In this document: piece after piece, positions 15,725 to 24,723 of the stretch
Layout of the letters: each line of letters begins with the position of its first letter
Position numbering within the stretch: the first letter of the stretch is position 1
Assembly (NCBI RefSeq): GCF_023101665.1
Contig: NZ_CP082161.1
Span: 8,166,501 to 8,230,500, forward strand
Direction: 5' to 3'
Source: Bradyrhizobium sp. 195
GTDB lineage: Bacteria > Pseudomonadota > Alphaproteobacteria > Rhizobiales > Xanthobacteraceae
DNA length: 64,000 nucleotides
Translations under genes and position numbers: made by a program
Notes under the pieces: model-generated
Database searches by the model: none
What the model was told of the DNA's origin: nothing
The model's input: only the letters and a program-made list of their open reading frames with translations

Positions 15725-17560
15725 ATGGCCAACGAGACGAATGGCAAGGGCAACGGCGCTCCCGCCACCAACGGCAAGGCCTACCCGATCGAAGACCACA
15801 CCTATGACGTCGTCGTGGTCGGCGCCGGCGGCGCCGGCCTGCGCGCCGTGGTCGGCTGCGGCGAGGCGGGTCTTCGTACCGCCTGCATCACGAAAGTGTT
15901 TCCGACCCGCTCGCACACGGTCGCGGCGCAGGGCGGCATCTCCGCTTCGCTCGGCAACATGCACAAGGACGACTGGCGCTGGCACATGTACGACACCGTG
16001 AAGGGGTCGGACTGGCTCGGCGACCAGGACGCGATCGAATACATGGTGCGCAATGCGCCCGAGGCGGTCTACGAGCTCGAGCATTGGGGCGTGCCGTTCT
16101 CGCGCACCGAGGACGGCAAGATCTACCAGCGCCCGTTCGGCGGCATGACCATGGATTACGGCAAGGGCCAGGCGCAGCGCACCTGCGCCGCCGCCGACCG
16201 CACCGGTCACGCCATGCTGCACACGATGTACGGCCAGTCGCTGCGCCACGCGGCCGAGTTCTTCATCGAGTTCTTCGCCATCGACCTGATCATGGACGAC
16301 CAGGGCACCTGCCGCGGCGTCATCGCGCTCAAGCTCGATGACGGCACGCTGCACCGCTTCCGTGCCCAGACCGTGATCCTGGCGACCGGCGGCTACGGCC
16401 GCGCCTACGCCTCCTGCACCTCCGCGCACACCTGCACCGGTGACGGCGGCGGCATGGTGCTGCGCGCCGGCCTGCCGATGCAGGACATGGAGTTCGTGCA
16501 GTTCCACCCGACCGGCATCTACGGCTCGGGCTGTCTCGTCACGGAAGGCGCGCGCGGCGAAGGCGGCTATCTCGTCAACTCCGAAGGCGAGCGTTTCATG
16601 GAGCGCTATGCGCCGTCGGCCAAGGACCTCGCCTCGCGCGACGTCGTCTCGCGCGCGATGACCATCGAGATCCGTGAAGGACGCGGCGTCGGCAAGAAGA
16701 AGGACCACATCTTCCTGCACCTCGACCATCTCGATCCCGCGGTGTTGGCCGAACGGCTTCCGGGCATCTCCGAATCGGCAAAGATCTTCGCCAATGTCGA
16801 CGTGACGCGCGAGCCGATCCCGATCGTGCCGACCGTGCACTACAACATGGGCGGCATCCCCACGAACTATCACGGCGAAGTCCTGACCAAGAAGGACGGC
16901 GACGACAACGCGATCATCCCCGGCCTGATGGCGATCGGCGAAGCCGCCTGCGTCTCCGTGCACGGCGCCAACCGCCTCGGCTCCAACTCGCTGATCGACC
17001 TCGTCGTGTTCGGTCGCGCCGCGGCGCTCCGCCTCGCCGAAAAGCTCACCCCGAACGCCAAGCAGCCCGAGCTGCCGGCGAACTCGTCCGAGCTCGCGCT
17101 CGGCCGCCTCGACCATTACCGCTACGCCTCCGGCGGCACGCCGACCGCAAAACTGCGCGAAGGCATGCAGCACGTGATGCAGAACAATTGCGCGGTGTTC
17201 CGCACCGGCGACATCCTGAGCGAAGGCCAGAACCTGATCGAGAAGGTCCACAGCGGCATCACCGACATCGCCGTGTCCGACCGCTCGCTGGTGTGGAATT
17301 CGGACCTCGTCGAGACGCTGGAATTCGACAATCTGATCTCGCAGGCGGTGGTGACGATGAACTCGGCCGCCAACCGCACCGAGAGCCGCGGCGCCCATGC
17401 GCGCGAGGACTTCTCCGAGCGCGACGACAAGAACTGGATGAAGCACACGCTGGCCTGGCTGGACGATGCCGGCAAGGTCAAGATCGAGTACCGTCCGGTT
17501 CACGACTACACCATGACCAACGACGTGCAGTACATCCCGCCCAAAGCGCGCGTGTATTGA
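15725..17560 (+). CDS. sdhA: Succinate dehydrogenase flavoprotein subunit
   Basis: A 611-residue catalytic subunit that oxidises succinate to fumarate. [14 protein letters not shown] binds FAD; His64 in [10 protein letters not shown] is the site of covalent FAD attachment; the substrate-site segment [16 protein letters not shown] and the C-terminal [13 protein letters not shown] region are intact. It begins three bases after sdhD. The 101-bp gap to sdhB contains a palindromic repeat. Confidence 0.98.
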   Translation: MANETNGKGNGAPATNGKAYPIEDHTYDVVVVGAGGAGLRAVVGCGEAGLRTACITKVFPTRSHTVAAQGGISASLGNMHKDDWRWHMYDTVKGSDWLGDQDAIEYMVRNAPEAVYELEHWGVPFSRTEDGKIYQRPFGGMTMDYGKGQAQRTCAAADRTGHAMLHTMYGQSLRHAAEFFIEFFAIDLIMDDQGTCRGVIALKLDDGTLHRFRAQTVILATGGYGRAYASCTSAHTCTGDGGGMVLRAGLPMQDMEFVQFHPTGIYGSGCLVTEGARGEGGYLVNSEGERFMERYAPSAKDLASRDVVSRAMTIEIREGRGVGKKKDHIFLHLDHLDPAVLAERLPGISESAKIFANVDVTREPIPIVPTVHYNMGGIPTNYHGEVLTKKDGDDNAIIPGLMAIGEAACVSVHGANRLGSNSLIDLVVFGRAAALRLAEKLTPNAKQPELPANSSELALGRLDHYRYASGGTPTAKLREGMQHVMQNNCAVFRTGDILSEGQNLIEKVHSGITDIAVSDRSLVWNSDLVETLEFDNLISQAVVTMNSAANRTESRGAHAREDFSERDDKNWMKHTLAWLDDAGKVKIEYRPVHDYTMTNDVQYIPPKARVY

Positions 17561-17569
17561 TCATTGCTT

Positions 17570-17640
17570 GTCATTGCCGGGCTTGACCCGGCGATCCATC
17601 CTTTAAAGATGGATGCGCGGGTCAAGCCCACGCATGACGG
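17570..17640. repeat. Palindromic repeat (family E copy 2) inside the sdh operon
   Basis: GTCATTGCCGGGCTTGACCC and GGGTCAAGCCCACGCATGAC form a near-complete 71-bp inverted repeat, with a central short hairpin ATCCATCCTTTAAAGATGGAT. It sits between sdhA and sdhB, genes that are otherwise tightly linked. Confidence 0.85.
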
Positions 17641-17661
17641 AAGAAACCAGAGGCAGGACTT

Positions 17662-18444
17662 ATGGTTGAATTCGCACTTCCGAAGAACTCCAAGATTTCC
17701 GGCGGCAAGACCTGGCCGAAGCCCGCGGGCGCGACCGAGGTTCGCGAGTTTCGCGTCTATCGCTGGAATCCGGACGACGGCAAGAATCCGAGTGTCGACA
17801 CCTATTACGTCGACACCCATGATTGCGGTCCGATGGTGCTGGACGGCCTGATCTGGATCAAGAACAACATCGACCCGTCGCTGACCTTCCGCCGCTCCTG
17901 CCGCGAAGGCGTCTGCGGCTCCTGCGCGATGAACATCGACGGCCAGAACACACTGGCCTGCACCCGCTCGATGCACGACGTGAAGGACGGCGCGGTGAAG
18001 ATCAACCCGCTGCCGCACCAGCCGGTCGTGAAGGACCTCGTCCCCGACCTCACCAATTTCTACGCGCAATATGCGTCGGTCGAGCCGTGGCTGAAGACGA
18101 CCTCGCCGACGCCGCAGAAGGAATGGCGCCAGACCCACGAGGACCGCGAGAAGCTCGACGGCCTCTACGAGTGCATCCTGTGCGCCTGCTGCTCGACCTC
18201 CTGCCCGAGCTATTGGTGGAACAGCGACCGCTATCTCGGCCCCGCCGCCCTGCTCCAGGCCAACCGCTGGGTGTCCGACTCGCGGGATGAAGCGACCGGC
18301 GAGCGGCTCGACAATCTCGAGGACCCGTTCCGGCTCTATCGCTGCCACACCATCATGAACTGCGCCAAGGCCTGCCCGAAGGGACTGAACCCCGCGGAAG
18401 CCATCGCCGAGCTCAAGCTCAAGATGGTCGAACGGCAGATCTGA
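17662..18444 (+). CDS. sdhB: Succinate dehydrogenase iron-sulfur subunit
   Basis: A 260-residue electron-transfer subunit with three Fe-S clusters. The [2Fe-2S] ligands are in CREGVCGSC and the later Cys of NTLAC; the [4Fe-4S] motif is [16 protein letters not shown]; the [3Fe-4S] motif is in [25 protein letters not shown] lies before the ATG at 17662. It completes the sdhCDAB operon; a perfect hairpin follows at 18462. Confidence 0.98.
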   Translation: MVEFALPKNSKISGGKTWPKPAGATEVREFRVYRWNPDDGKNPSVDTYYVDTHDCGPMVLDGLIWIKNNIDPSLTFRRSCREGVCGSCAMNIDGQNTLACTRSMHDVKDGAVKINPLPHQPVVKDLVPDLTNFYAQYASVEPWLKTTSPTPQKEWRQTHEDREKLDGLYECILCACCSTSCPSYWWNSDRYLGPAALLQANRWVSDSRDEATGERLDNLEDPFRLYRCHTIMNCAKACPKGLNPAEAIAELKLKMVERQI

Positions 18445-18461
18445 GACGGGTCATGCTTTGC

Positions 18462-18484
18462 GTCCCGGCCAGACCGGCCGGGAC
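18462..18484 (+). terminator. Hairpin after sdhB, possible terminator
   Basis: A perfect 9-bp stem GTCCCGGCC / GGCCGGGAC with a five-base loop, 17 bp after the sdhB stop. There is no clear T-run after it, so it may instead protect the 3-prime end or be a repeat remnant. Confidence 0.5.
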
Positions 18485-18501
18485 ATTCTGAGATCGCAGT
18501 C

Positions 18502-18535
18502 AATTCGAGTAGAATTTTCCAATTCGAGGAGAATT
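18502..18535. promoter_or_regulatory. Two tandem AATTC-N5-GAATT palindromes before the sensor kinase
   Basis: AATTCGAGTAGAATT and AATTCGAGGAGAATT lie in direct repeat with centres 19 bp apart. Each is a perfect inverted repeat AATTC/GAATT with a five-base spacer. The pair ends about 113 bp upstream of the histidine kinase start and looks like a double operator; the regulator is unknown. Confidence 0.45.
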
Positions 18536-18648
18536 CTCTCCGACCCGCTGTGCGGGCAAATTTTTAGATCGCAACCATCGGTTCCAGCATAAGCTGCTTC
18601 CTTCCCCGCGCCAGATTCAGTTAAGCTCCCCTCAGGGACGGAGCGACT

Positions 18649-20802
18649 GTGCAGAGGGCGCAACGCAACTCGCTGAGACTGTTGCAGTGGATGATGGCGG
18701 CATCCCTGGCGCTGCCGATTGCTCTGTTCGCCATCGCCGCAACGATCTCCTACACATCGACCCGCGATATCGCCGACCGGGAGATCGAGCGCACGCTCGA
18801 CGTTGTGCATGAGCACGCGCTCAAGGTGTTCGAGACCATCGATCGCAGCCTTGCCGAGCTCAACGAGGTGGTCCGCGGCCTGCCCGACGACACCATCCGC
18901 GCCCGCGAGCCAGCGCTGCATCGCCGCTTGAAGCGGCTGACCGATTCGCTGCCACAGCTCAAATCGGCCTGGATCTTCGACGCGGACGGAAAAGCGCTGG
19001 TCAACAGCCTCGCCTCGCCGCCGCCGGAGTTGAGCTTTGCGGACCGCAATTACTTCTATGCCCACATCGACCAGAGCATCGGCACGTTCATCGGCACGGC
19101 CCTGACACCCCGTCCGCCCTATCAGGGCGCGCGCTTCTTCGGGGTGAGCCGCCGCCGCGACTCCGACGACGGCAGCTTCATCGGGGTGATCCAGGCCTCG
19201 GTCCTCCCCGAATATTTCGACAGTTTCTATGCGCGCATCGGCTCGGATGCCGGCAGCTTCTTCGCGATGGGACGCACCGACGGCGTGCTGCTTGCGCATT
19301 TCCCGCGGCTCGACCGCGACCTTCGGCTCGATCCGACCGGATCGGTCGGCCGGGAAATCGCGGCGCGCCCCGAGCACGGCCTCATCACCGTCGCCTGGCC
19401 GTCGGACGGGATCGAGCGTCGCATCGGCTACCGACGCGTCTCGGAATACCCGATCTATGTCAGCGCCGGGCTCGAAACCTCGGCGATCCGCGCACGCTGG
19501 TTCGCCACCATCGGCCAGCATCTTGTATTTGGCATTCCCGCCACCGCACTTCTGTTTCTGTTGCTGGCGCTGGCATTGCGGCGCACCCAGCACCTTCAGG
19601 CCGAAGCCGCAAAGCGGCGTGAGGCCGAGGAGGCCCTCAAGCACAGCCAGCGCCTGGAGGCGCTCGGGCAGCTCACCGGCGGGGTCGCGCATGATTTCAA
19701 CAATTTGCTGACGGTGATCCGCGCCTCGGTCGACCTGTTGAACCGGCCGCAACTGACGGAGGAGCGGCGCCAGCGCTACATCACCGCCATTGCAGACGCC
19801 GTGGCCCGCGCGGCCAAGCTGACCTCGCAGCTGCTCGCCTTTGCGCGGCGTCAGACCCTGAAGCCGGAGGTGTTCGACGTCGGCGAACGGATGCAGGCGC
19901 TGCACGACATGCTCGCGCCCCTGCTGGGGCCGGCCATCGAGATCGCCATGCGCCTGCCCGCGGAGCCCTGCCTGGTCCGTGCCGATGCCGGCCAGTTCGA
20001 GACGGCGCTGATCAACATGGCGACCAACGCGCGCGATGCGATGCAAGGCAAGGGCCGGATCACCCTCAAGGTCGAGGCCGCGACGACCGTTCCGGACACG
20101 CTGGCTGGCGCCCCGGACGGCCGGATCCCGGGACACCATGGCTTCATCAGCGTGACCGTCAGCGACACCGGCATCGGCATTCCCGCCGCCCGATTGGGGC
20201 GCATCTTCGAGCCGTTCTTCACCACCAAGCAGGTCGGCCACGGCACCGGCCTCGGCCTGTCCCAGGTGTTCGGCTTCGCCCGGCAGTCCGGCGGCGAGGT
20301 GACGGTCACGAGCGAAGTGGGACAGGGCAGCACCTTCTCGCTCTACCTGCCGCGCGTGGCGGCGGACCTGCTGCCGCAGCGGCAGGCGCCCAACACGGCG
20401 CCGGCGGTGGCCGGCAGCGGCATGTCGGTGCTGGTGGTCGAGGACAATATCGAGCTTGCCAATTTCGCCGCCGATGGTCTCACCGAGCTCGGCTACAGCA
20501 TCACGCTGGTCGACAACGCCACCGACGCGCTCGCCGAGCTGGTCATCGACGCCGATCGCTTCGACGTCGTGTTCTCGGACGTCGTCATGCCCGGGATGAC
20601 CGGGCTGGATCTGGCGCAGGCCATCCGCGACCGCGGCATCGACGTGCCGGTCGTGCTGACCACGGGCTACAGCCAGGCGCTGTCACAAGACGGCGTGGCC
20701 GGCTTCGATCTCGTGCAAAAGCCCTATTCGATCGAGGAATTGTCGCGCGTTCTGCATCGGGCGGCCCGGATCCGGCGCGTCCGGGACGGCGCCGCGGAGT
20801 GA
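18649..20802 (+). CDS. Membrane-bound hybrid histidine kinase
   Basis: A 717-residue sensor. Transmembrane segments at about 14-36 and 285-309 enclose a periplasmic sensor domain (Cache-like, with the segment RFFGVSRRRDSDDGSFIGV). The kinase core has the phospho-acceptor His348 in GGVAHDFNNLL, then the N box (NMATNARDAM), DTGIGI and GHGTGLGLS. A receiver domain at about 595-710 has acceptor Asp644 in FSDVVMPG and the Lys in VQKPYS. The GTG start has GGAG six bases upstream. There is no HAMP domain and no separate response regulator nearby, so the output partner is unknown. Confidence 0.92.
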   Translation: MQRAQRNSLRLLQWMMAASLALPIALFAIAATISYTSTRDIADREIERTLDVVHEHALKVFETIDRSLAELNEVVRGLPDDTIRAREPALHRRLKRLTDSLPQLKSAWIFDADGKALVNSLASPPPELSFADRNYFYAHIDQSIGTFIGTALTPRPPYQGARFFGVSRRRDSDDGSFIGVIQASVLPEYFDSFYARIGSDAGSFFAMGRTDGVLLAHFPRLDRDLRLDPTGSVGREIAARPEHGLITVAWPSDGIERRIGYRRVSEYPIYVSAGLETSAIRARWFATIGQHLVFGIPATALLFLLLALALRRTQHLQAEAAKRREAEEALKHSQRLEALGQLTGGVAHDFNNLLTVIRASVDLLNRPQLTEERRQRYITAIADAVARAAKLTSQLLAFARRQTLKPEVFDVGERMQALHDMLAPLLGPAIEIAMRLPAEPCLVRADAGQFETALINMATNARDAMQGKGRITLKVEAATTVPDTLAGAPDGRIPGHHGFISVTVSDTGIGIPAARLGRIFEPFFTTKQVGHGTGLGLSQVFGFARQSGGEVTVTSEVGQGSTFSLYLPRVAADLLPQRQAPNTAPAVAGSGMSVLVVEDNIELANFAADGLTELGYSITLVDNATDALAELVIDADRFDVVFSDVVMPGMTGLDLAQAIRDRGIDVPVVLTTGYSQALSQDGVAGFDLVQKPYSIEELSRVLHRAARIRRVRDGAAE

Positions 20803-20855
20803 TTCGGCGCTCGGAACCGAAGGGAACCGTTTGATTTCCCTTGCGTTGTCCGCTC

Positions 20856-22811
20856 ATGCACAAGCGGGCCGCAAAGCGCGATCAGGGCAAGAAGCCGCCC
20901 ATTGTCGAGATCAAAGGCGAGAACGGCGATGACGTGGCAGCACCGCCTCCGGAGCTGCTCGAGCCCGATCCCGAACTGTCACCCGAGGAGGCCGAGCAGG
21001 TCCGCAAGGATTACTTGCTGACACGCTTCTGGATCAGCGCGCGCGGCTTCTGGGGTCGCAAGGGCGACCGCCTCGCCTGGCCGCTCTCGATCGGCCTCGG
21101 CGTGCTGATCGTCCTGACCGTCGGTTTCCAATACGGCATCAATGTCTGGAATCGCGCGATCTTCGACGCCATCGAGAAGCGCGATGCGGCGAGCGTCTTT
21201 CATCTCACCGCGATGTTCTTCCCGCTCGCGATCGGCAGCATCGTGCTCGGCGTGGCGCAAGTGTTCGCGCGGATGGGCATTCAGCGGCGCTGGCGCGCCT
21301 GGCTGACGGCGAGCGTGCTGACGCGGTGGCTCGCCAACGGACGCTACTACCAGCTCAACCTCGTCGGCGGCGATCACCAGAATCCTGAATACCGCATCGC
21401 CGAGGATTTGCGCGTCGCGACCGACTCTCCTGTCGATTTCGTCGCAGGCGTGACGGCCGCGCTGCTGTCGGCTGCGACCTTCATCGTCGTGCTCTGGACC
21501 ATCGGCGGCGCGCTCACCGTCACGCTCGGCGGCTCCAGCATCACCATTCCCGGCTTCCTCGTCATCGCCGCGATGCTCTATGCGGGAATCGCCTCCGGCT
21601 CCATTCTGGTGATCGGCCGGCGCTTCGTGCAGGTGTCCGAGGACAAGAACCAGGCCGAGGCCGATTTCCGCTACACGCTGACGCGCGTGCGCGAGAACGG
21701 CGAGAGCATCGCGCTGCTCGGCGGCGAGGAGGAAGAGCGCGGCGGCATCGACCGCAACTTCACCAGCGTGCTGCGGCAATGGGCGCGGCTCGCTGGCCAG
21801 CACATGCGCACCACGCTGGTGTCGCAAGGGTCGAGCCTCGTTGCGCCCGTGGTCCCTCTCCTGCTCTGTGCGCCAAAATTCCTCGACGGCAGCATGACCC
21901 TCGGGCAGGTGATGCAGGCGGCCTCCGCCTTCACCATCGTGCAGAGCGCGTTCGGCTGGCTGGTCGACAATTATCCGCGGCTCGCCGACTGGAACGCCTG
22001 CGCGCGCCGCATCGCCTCGCTGATGATGTCGCTCGATGGCCTCGAACGCGCCGAGCAGGGCGACGGTCTCGGCCGCATCAAGTGCGGTGAGACCAGCAAT
22101 GACGCCATGCTGGAGATGAAGGATCTTTCGGTTACGCTGGATGACGGCACCGCCGTGGTCGGCGAGACCGAAGTGGTGATCGAGCCTGGCGAGCGACTCC
22201 TCGTCGCCGGTGAATCAGGCACCGGCAAGAGCACGCTGGTGCGCGCCATCGCAGGCCTGTGGCCCTGGGGCGGCGGCAGCGTGAATTTCCATCCCGACCG
22301 GCGGCTGTTCATGCTGCCGCAGCGGCCCTACGTACCCTCGGGTTCGCTGCGCCGCGCGGTCGCCTATCCCGGCGCCGCCGACCACTGGACCGCGGACGAG
22401 CTCGGCGAAGCCCTGCACAAGGTCGGGCTTGATCATCTCAAGGAGAAGATCGAGGAGGAGGGTCCATGGGACCAGACGCTGTCAGGCGGCGAGAAGCAGC
22501 GCCTCGCCTTCGCGCGGCTGCTGCTGCACAACCCGGATATCGTCGTGCTCGACGAAGCGACCTCGGCGCTCGACGAGAAGAGCCAGGACAAGATGATGAA
22601 GATGGTCACCGACGAGCTGCCCAAGGCGACCATCGTCAGCGTCGCGCATCGCGCCGAGCTGGAAGCCTTCCACAGCCGCAAGATCGTGCTGGAGCGCCGC
22701 AAGGGCGGTGCCAGGCTGGTCAGCGACATCGACCTGATTCCGCGCAAGGGCAGACGCAAGCTGCTCGGGCGATTCCTGAGGCAGCGGAAGGCAGCGAAGA
22801 AGGCGGCGTGA
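20856..22811 (+). CDS. ABC transporter, fused permease and ATPase, SbmA/BacA-like (YddA type)
   Basis: About 651 residues. The N-terminal half has a hydrophilic charged start then some six transmembrane helices, with the SbmA/BacA-type segment YYQLNLVGGDHQNPEYRIAE. The C-terminal ATPase has Walker A GESGTGKST (about 453), signature LSGGEKQ (about 542) and Walker B VVLDEATSALD (about 563). Bradyrhizobium BclA, needed for peptide import and bacteroid formation, has the same architecture; orthology to it is unproven, as such genomes hold several YddA-like proteins. Start: ATG at 20856; a TTG at 20841 is possible. Confidence 0.87.
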   Translation: MHKRAAKRDQGKKPPIVEIKGENGDDVAAPPPELLEPDPELSPEEAEQVRKDYLLTRFWISARGFWGRKGDRLAWPLSIGLGVLIVLTVGFQYGINVWNRAIFDAIEKRDAASVFHLTAMFFPLAIGSIVLGVAQVFARMGIQRRWRAWLTASVLTRWLANGRYYQLNLVGGDHQNPEYRIAEDLRVATDSPVDFVAGVTAALLSAATFIVVLWTIGGALTVTLGGSSITIPGFLVIAAMLYAGIASGSILVIGRRFVQVSEDKNQAEADFRYTLTRVRENGESIALLGGEEEERGGIDRNFTSVLRQWARLAGQHMRTTLVSQGSSLVAPVVPLLLCAPKFLDGSMTLGQVMQAASAFTIVQSAFGWLVDNYPRLADWNACARRIASLMMSLDGLERAEQGDGLGRIKCGETSNDAMLEMKDLSVTLDDGTAVVGETEVVIEPGERLLVAGESGTGKSTLVRAIAGLWPWGGGSVNFHPDRRLFMLPQRPYVPSGSLRRAVAYPGAADHWTADELGEALHKVGLDHLKEKIEEEGPWDQTLSGGEKQRLAFARLLLHNPDIVVLDEATSALDEKSQDKMMKMVTDELPKATIVSVAHRAELEAFHSRKIVLERRKGGARLVSDIDLIPRKGRRKLLGRFLRQRKAAKKAA

Positions 22812-22816
22812 GCCGC

Positions 22817-22902
22817 GTAGCCCGGATGGAGCGCAGCGCAATCCGGGAAGATCCATCCAAGACGCGAGAGCCCCGGATTTCGCTACGCTCCATCCGGGCT
22901 AC
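22817..22902. repeat. Intergenic palindromic repeat, family B copy 1
   Basis: 86 bp bounded by GTAGCCCGGATGGAGCG and its complement CGCTCCATCCGGGCTAC, with internal CGCAATCCGGG / CCCCGGATTTCG. The second copy is at 28767. Confidence 0.88.
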
Positions 22903-22943
22903 ATTCTTTTCTCGCAACGTTGGAGTCCTCACCAAAACCGGCT

Positions 22944-23801
22944 ATGCATGCGCCGCTTGCAACGAGGATCGCCTTTTTGACGACCGACAACACCCCTTCG
23001 TCCGCGCCGTTCGGCGCGTTTGCGCCCACTGCGGCGCAGGCTGCGGTGATCCGCCTTGCGACACGCTCGGGACTGAAGCGCGGCGCATTCCGTCCCTGGA
23101 TGTCGCGGCTGGTGAACCTGCTGCGCAGCGGCCCGCTCGACGTGCAATATCAGGGCGCCTCGTTCCGCTTCTATCACCAGGGCAGTGCGACCGAGCGCGG
23201 CGCGCTGTTCAATCCCGATTACAATCTCGACGAGCTCGACTTCCTGCGCCAGTACACCCCGACGGGCGGCGTGTTCGTCGACGTCGGCGCCAATGTCGGA
23301 ACATTTGCGCTGGTGATGGCGCAAAAGGTCGGCACCATGGGCAAGGTGGTCGCGATCGAGCCGCATCCGATGACCTTTGCCCGCCTTTCCTTCAATCAAG
23401 CCGCATCGAAAGCGACGCAGGTGCGTCTGGTACAGGCGGCAGCCGGCGACAGTGACGGCGAGCTGATGATCGAGAGCGGCGGCGGCAATCTCGGCGCCAC
23501 CCACGTCGTCACCGGCGCAGCCAGCGCTGACGCGATCAAGGTGCCGTCGCTTCGCCTGACGCGCATTCTCGACGAGGCCGGCGTCACGCAGATCGATTCG
23601 CTCAAGATCGACGTCGAAGGTTTCGAGGACCGCGTGCTGATCGGTTTTTTCCGCGATGCGCCACCATCGCTGTGGCCGCGCGCGGTGGTGATCGAGCACC
23701 TGTCACAAAACGAATGGCAGCAGGATTGTATCGCTGACATGGTCGCACGCGGCTTTACGATCGCGCGCAAGACGCGGAGCAACACGTTCCTGTCACGCTG
23801 A
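22944..23801 (+). CDS. FkbM-family methyltransferase
   Basis: About 285 residues. SAM-binding motif I is VFVDVGANVGTFAL, followed by the acidic loop VVAIEPHP, and the FkbM signature SLKIDVEGFEDRVLIGF lies near residue 220. Members O-methylate sugars, polyketides or glycolipids, so an envelope polysaccharide or glycolipid is a likely target, though no glycosyl genes are adjacent. The start is uncertain: a TTG at 22920 is in frame, but the ATG at 22944 is simpler. It is followed 25 bp later by a VOC gene. Confidence 0.82.
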   Translation: MHAPLATRIAFLTTDNTPSSAPFGAFAPTAAQAAVIRLATRSGLKRGAFRPWMSRLVNLLRSGPLDVQYQGASFRFYHQGSATERGALFNPDYNLDELDFLRQYTPTGGVFVDVGANVGTFALVMAQKVGTMGKVVAIEPHPMTFARLSFNQAASKATQVRLVQAAAGDSDGELMIESGGGNLGATHVVTGAASADAIKVPSLRLTRILDEAGVTQIDSLKIDVEGFEDRVLIGFFRDAPPSLWPRAVVIEHLSQNEWQQDCIADMVARGFTIARKTRSNTFLSR

Positions 23802-23826
23802 CGAGAATGAACAATGGAGGCCAGCG

Positions 23827-24213
23827 ATGATCGATCATTTGGGTTTTTCCGTCTCCGACTATGAGCGCGCCAAAGCGTTCTACGCCAAGGCGCTGGCGCC
23901 GCTCGGCTACGGCCTGATCATGGAAGTCACGGCGGAGCAGACCGGTCACGCAGCGGCGGCCGGGTTCGGCGCCGACGGCAAGCCGGATTTCTGGTTCGGC
24001 GGCGAAGGCGCGCTGAACAAGCCGGTGCACATCGCGATCGCGGCCAAGGACCGCGCCACCGTCGATGCCTTCTACAAGGCCGCGATCGCGGCCGGCGGAC
24101 GCGACAACGGTCCGCCCGGCATCCGGCCGCACTACCATCCGAACTACTACGGCGCCTTCGTGCTCGATCCCGACGGCCACAACATCGAGGCCGTCTGCCA
24201 CACTCCGGAATAA
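23827..24213 (+). CDS. VOC (glyoxalase/dioxygenase-fold) protein
   Basis: A 128-residue protein with one pair of beta-alpha-beta-beta-beta units. It begins MIDHLGFSVSDYERAKAFY, the usual first metal-ligand His4 region, and has the late motif GAFVLDPDGHNIEAVCH with the acidic ligand. Such stand-alone VOC proteins may act in resistance or isomerisation; the substrate is unknown. A GGAGG site precedes the ATG. It follows the FkbM gene by 25 bp and could be co-transcribed. Confidence 0.88.
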   Translation: MIDHLGFSVSDYERAKAFYAKALAPLGYGLIMEVTAEQTGHAAAAGFGADGKPDFWFGGEGALNKPVHIAIAAKDRATVDAFYKAAIAAGGRDNGPPGIRPHYHPNYYGAFVLDPDGHNIEAVCHTPE

Positions 24214-24261
24214 GGCAGGCCGGCGCGATGCGGTGCGGAACATCAGCGCGGCATCATCGTT

Positions 24262-24278
24262 GTTGTCCTCTGGACAAC
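24262..24278. promoter_or_regulatory. Short perfect palindrome GTTGTCC-TCT-GGACAAC
   Basis: A 7-3-7 inverted repeat just upstream of the proline-rich small frame at 24286. It could be an operator or chance; no regulator is linked. Confidence 0.25.
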
Positions 24279-24285
24279 TATCCCG

Positions 24286-24537
24286 ATGATGCCGATGCCG
24301 ATCGAACCACCCGAGATTCCGCCGTCGACTCCCGGCACGCCAACGGAGCCTCCGCCCGGAATCCCGCCCGGTGGTCCGCAGCCTGAAATCACGCCGCCGG
24401 TGCGCGAGCCCGGCTCGCCACCACGGCCCGACGAATTGCCGGGCCACATGCCTGAAGAGATTCCATCACGCGGGCCGAACGGACCGCTCACGCCCAATCC
24501 CGCGACGGACGCAAGTTCGCCGCGGGATCGCGCGTGA
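24286..24537 (+). CDS. Small proline-rich protein
   Basis: An 83-codon frame, about one-third proline (MPMPIEPPEIPPSTPGTP...), ending SSPRDRA, with no hydrophobic segment. The pattern IEPPEIPP / GIPPGGP is not random and codon use resembles nearby genes, so I favour a real gene; but there is no clear ribosome-binding site and three in-frame ATG codons compete for the start. A glycine-rich frame on the opposite strand is judged to be its shadow. Function unknown. Confidence 0.45.
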   Translation: MMPMPIEPPEIPPSTPGTPTEPPPGIPPGGPQPEITPPVREPGSPPRPDELPGHMPEEIPSRGPNGPLTPNPATDASSPRDRA

Positions 24538-24628
24538 GCTATGCGATCGCATGTGTGGCGATTGCAACCCGCGTCTGAATGCGCAATGAACGTCACCATA
24601 GTGAGGTGATTTGCGTGCAGAAATAAAT

Positions 24629-24650
24629 CGGGCCGCCACTGCTCGGCCCG
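24629..24650. terminator. Hairpin in the gap before the OmpA-domain gene
   Basis: A 7-bp stem CGGGCCG / CGGCCCG with an eight-base loop. There is no T-run on the plus strand; on the minus strand ATTTATTT follows. It could be a weak terminator for the small proline-rich gene or a leader hairpin. Confidence 0.35.
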
Positions 24651-24723
24651 CCACAATCCGGCCTAACGCATAGCGGTTCATCCCAACACTTCGTCAAAGA
24701 ACCTTCCGGGGAAGTTCACCACC

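Noticed and set aside
15707..17503. Long (598-codon) minus-strand frame opposite sdhA
   Set aside because: High-GC shadow of sdhA: His/Ala/Arg/Gly-rich with no recognisable motif.
24243..24656. Glycine-rich minus-strand frame opposite the small proline-rich frame
   Set aside because: Its Gly runs are the complement of the CCG/CCC codons on the plus strand; no ribosome-binding site or domain.
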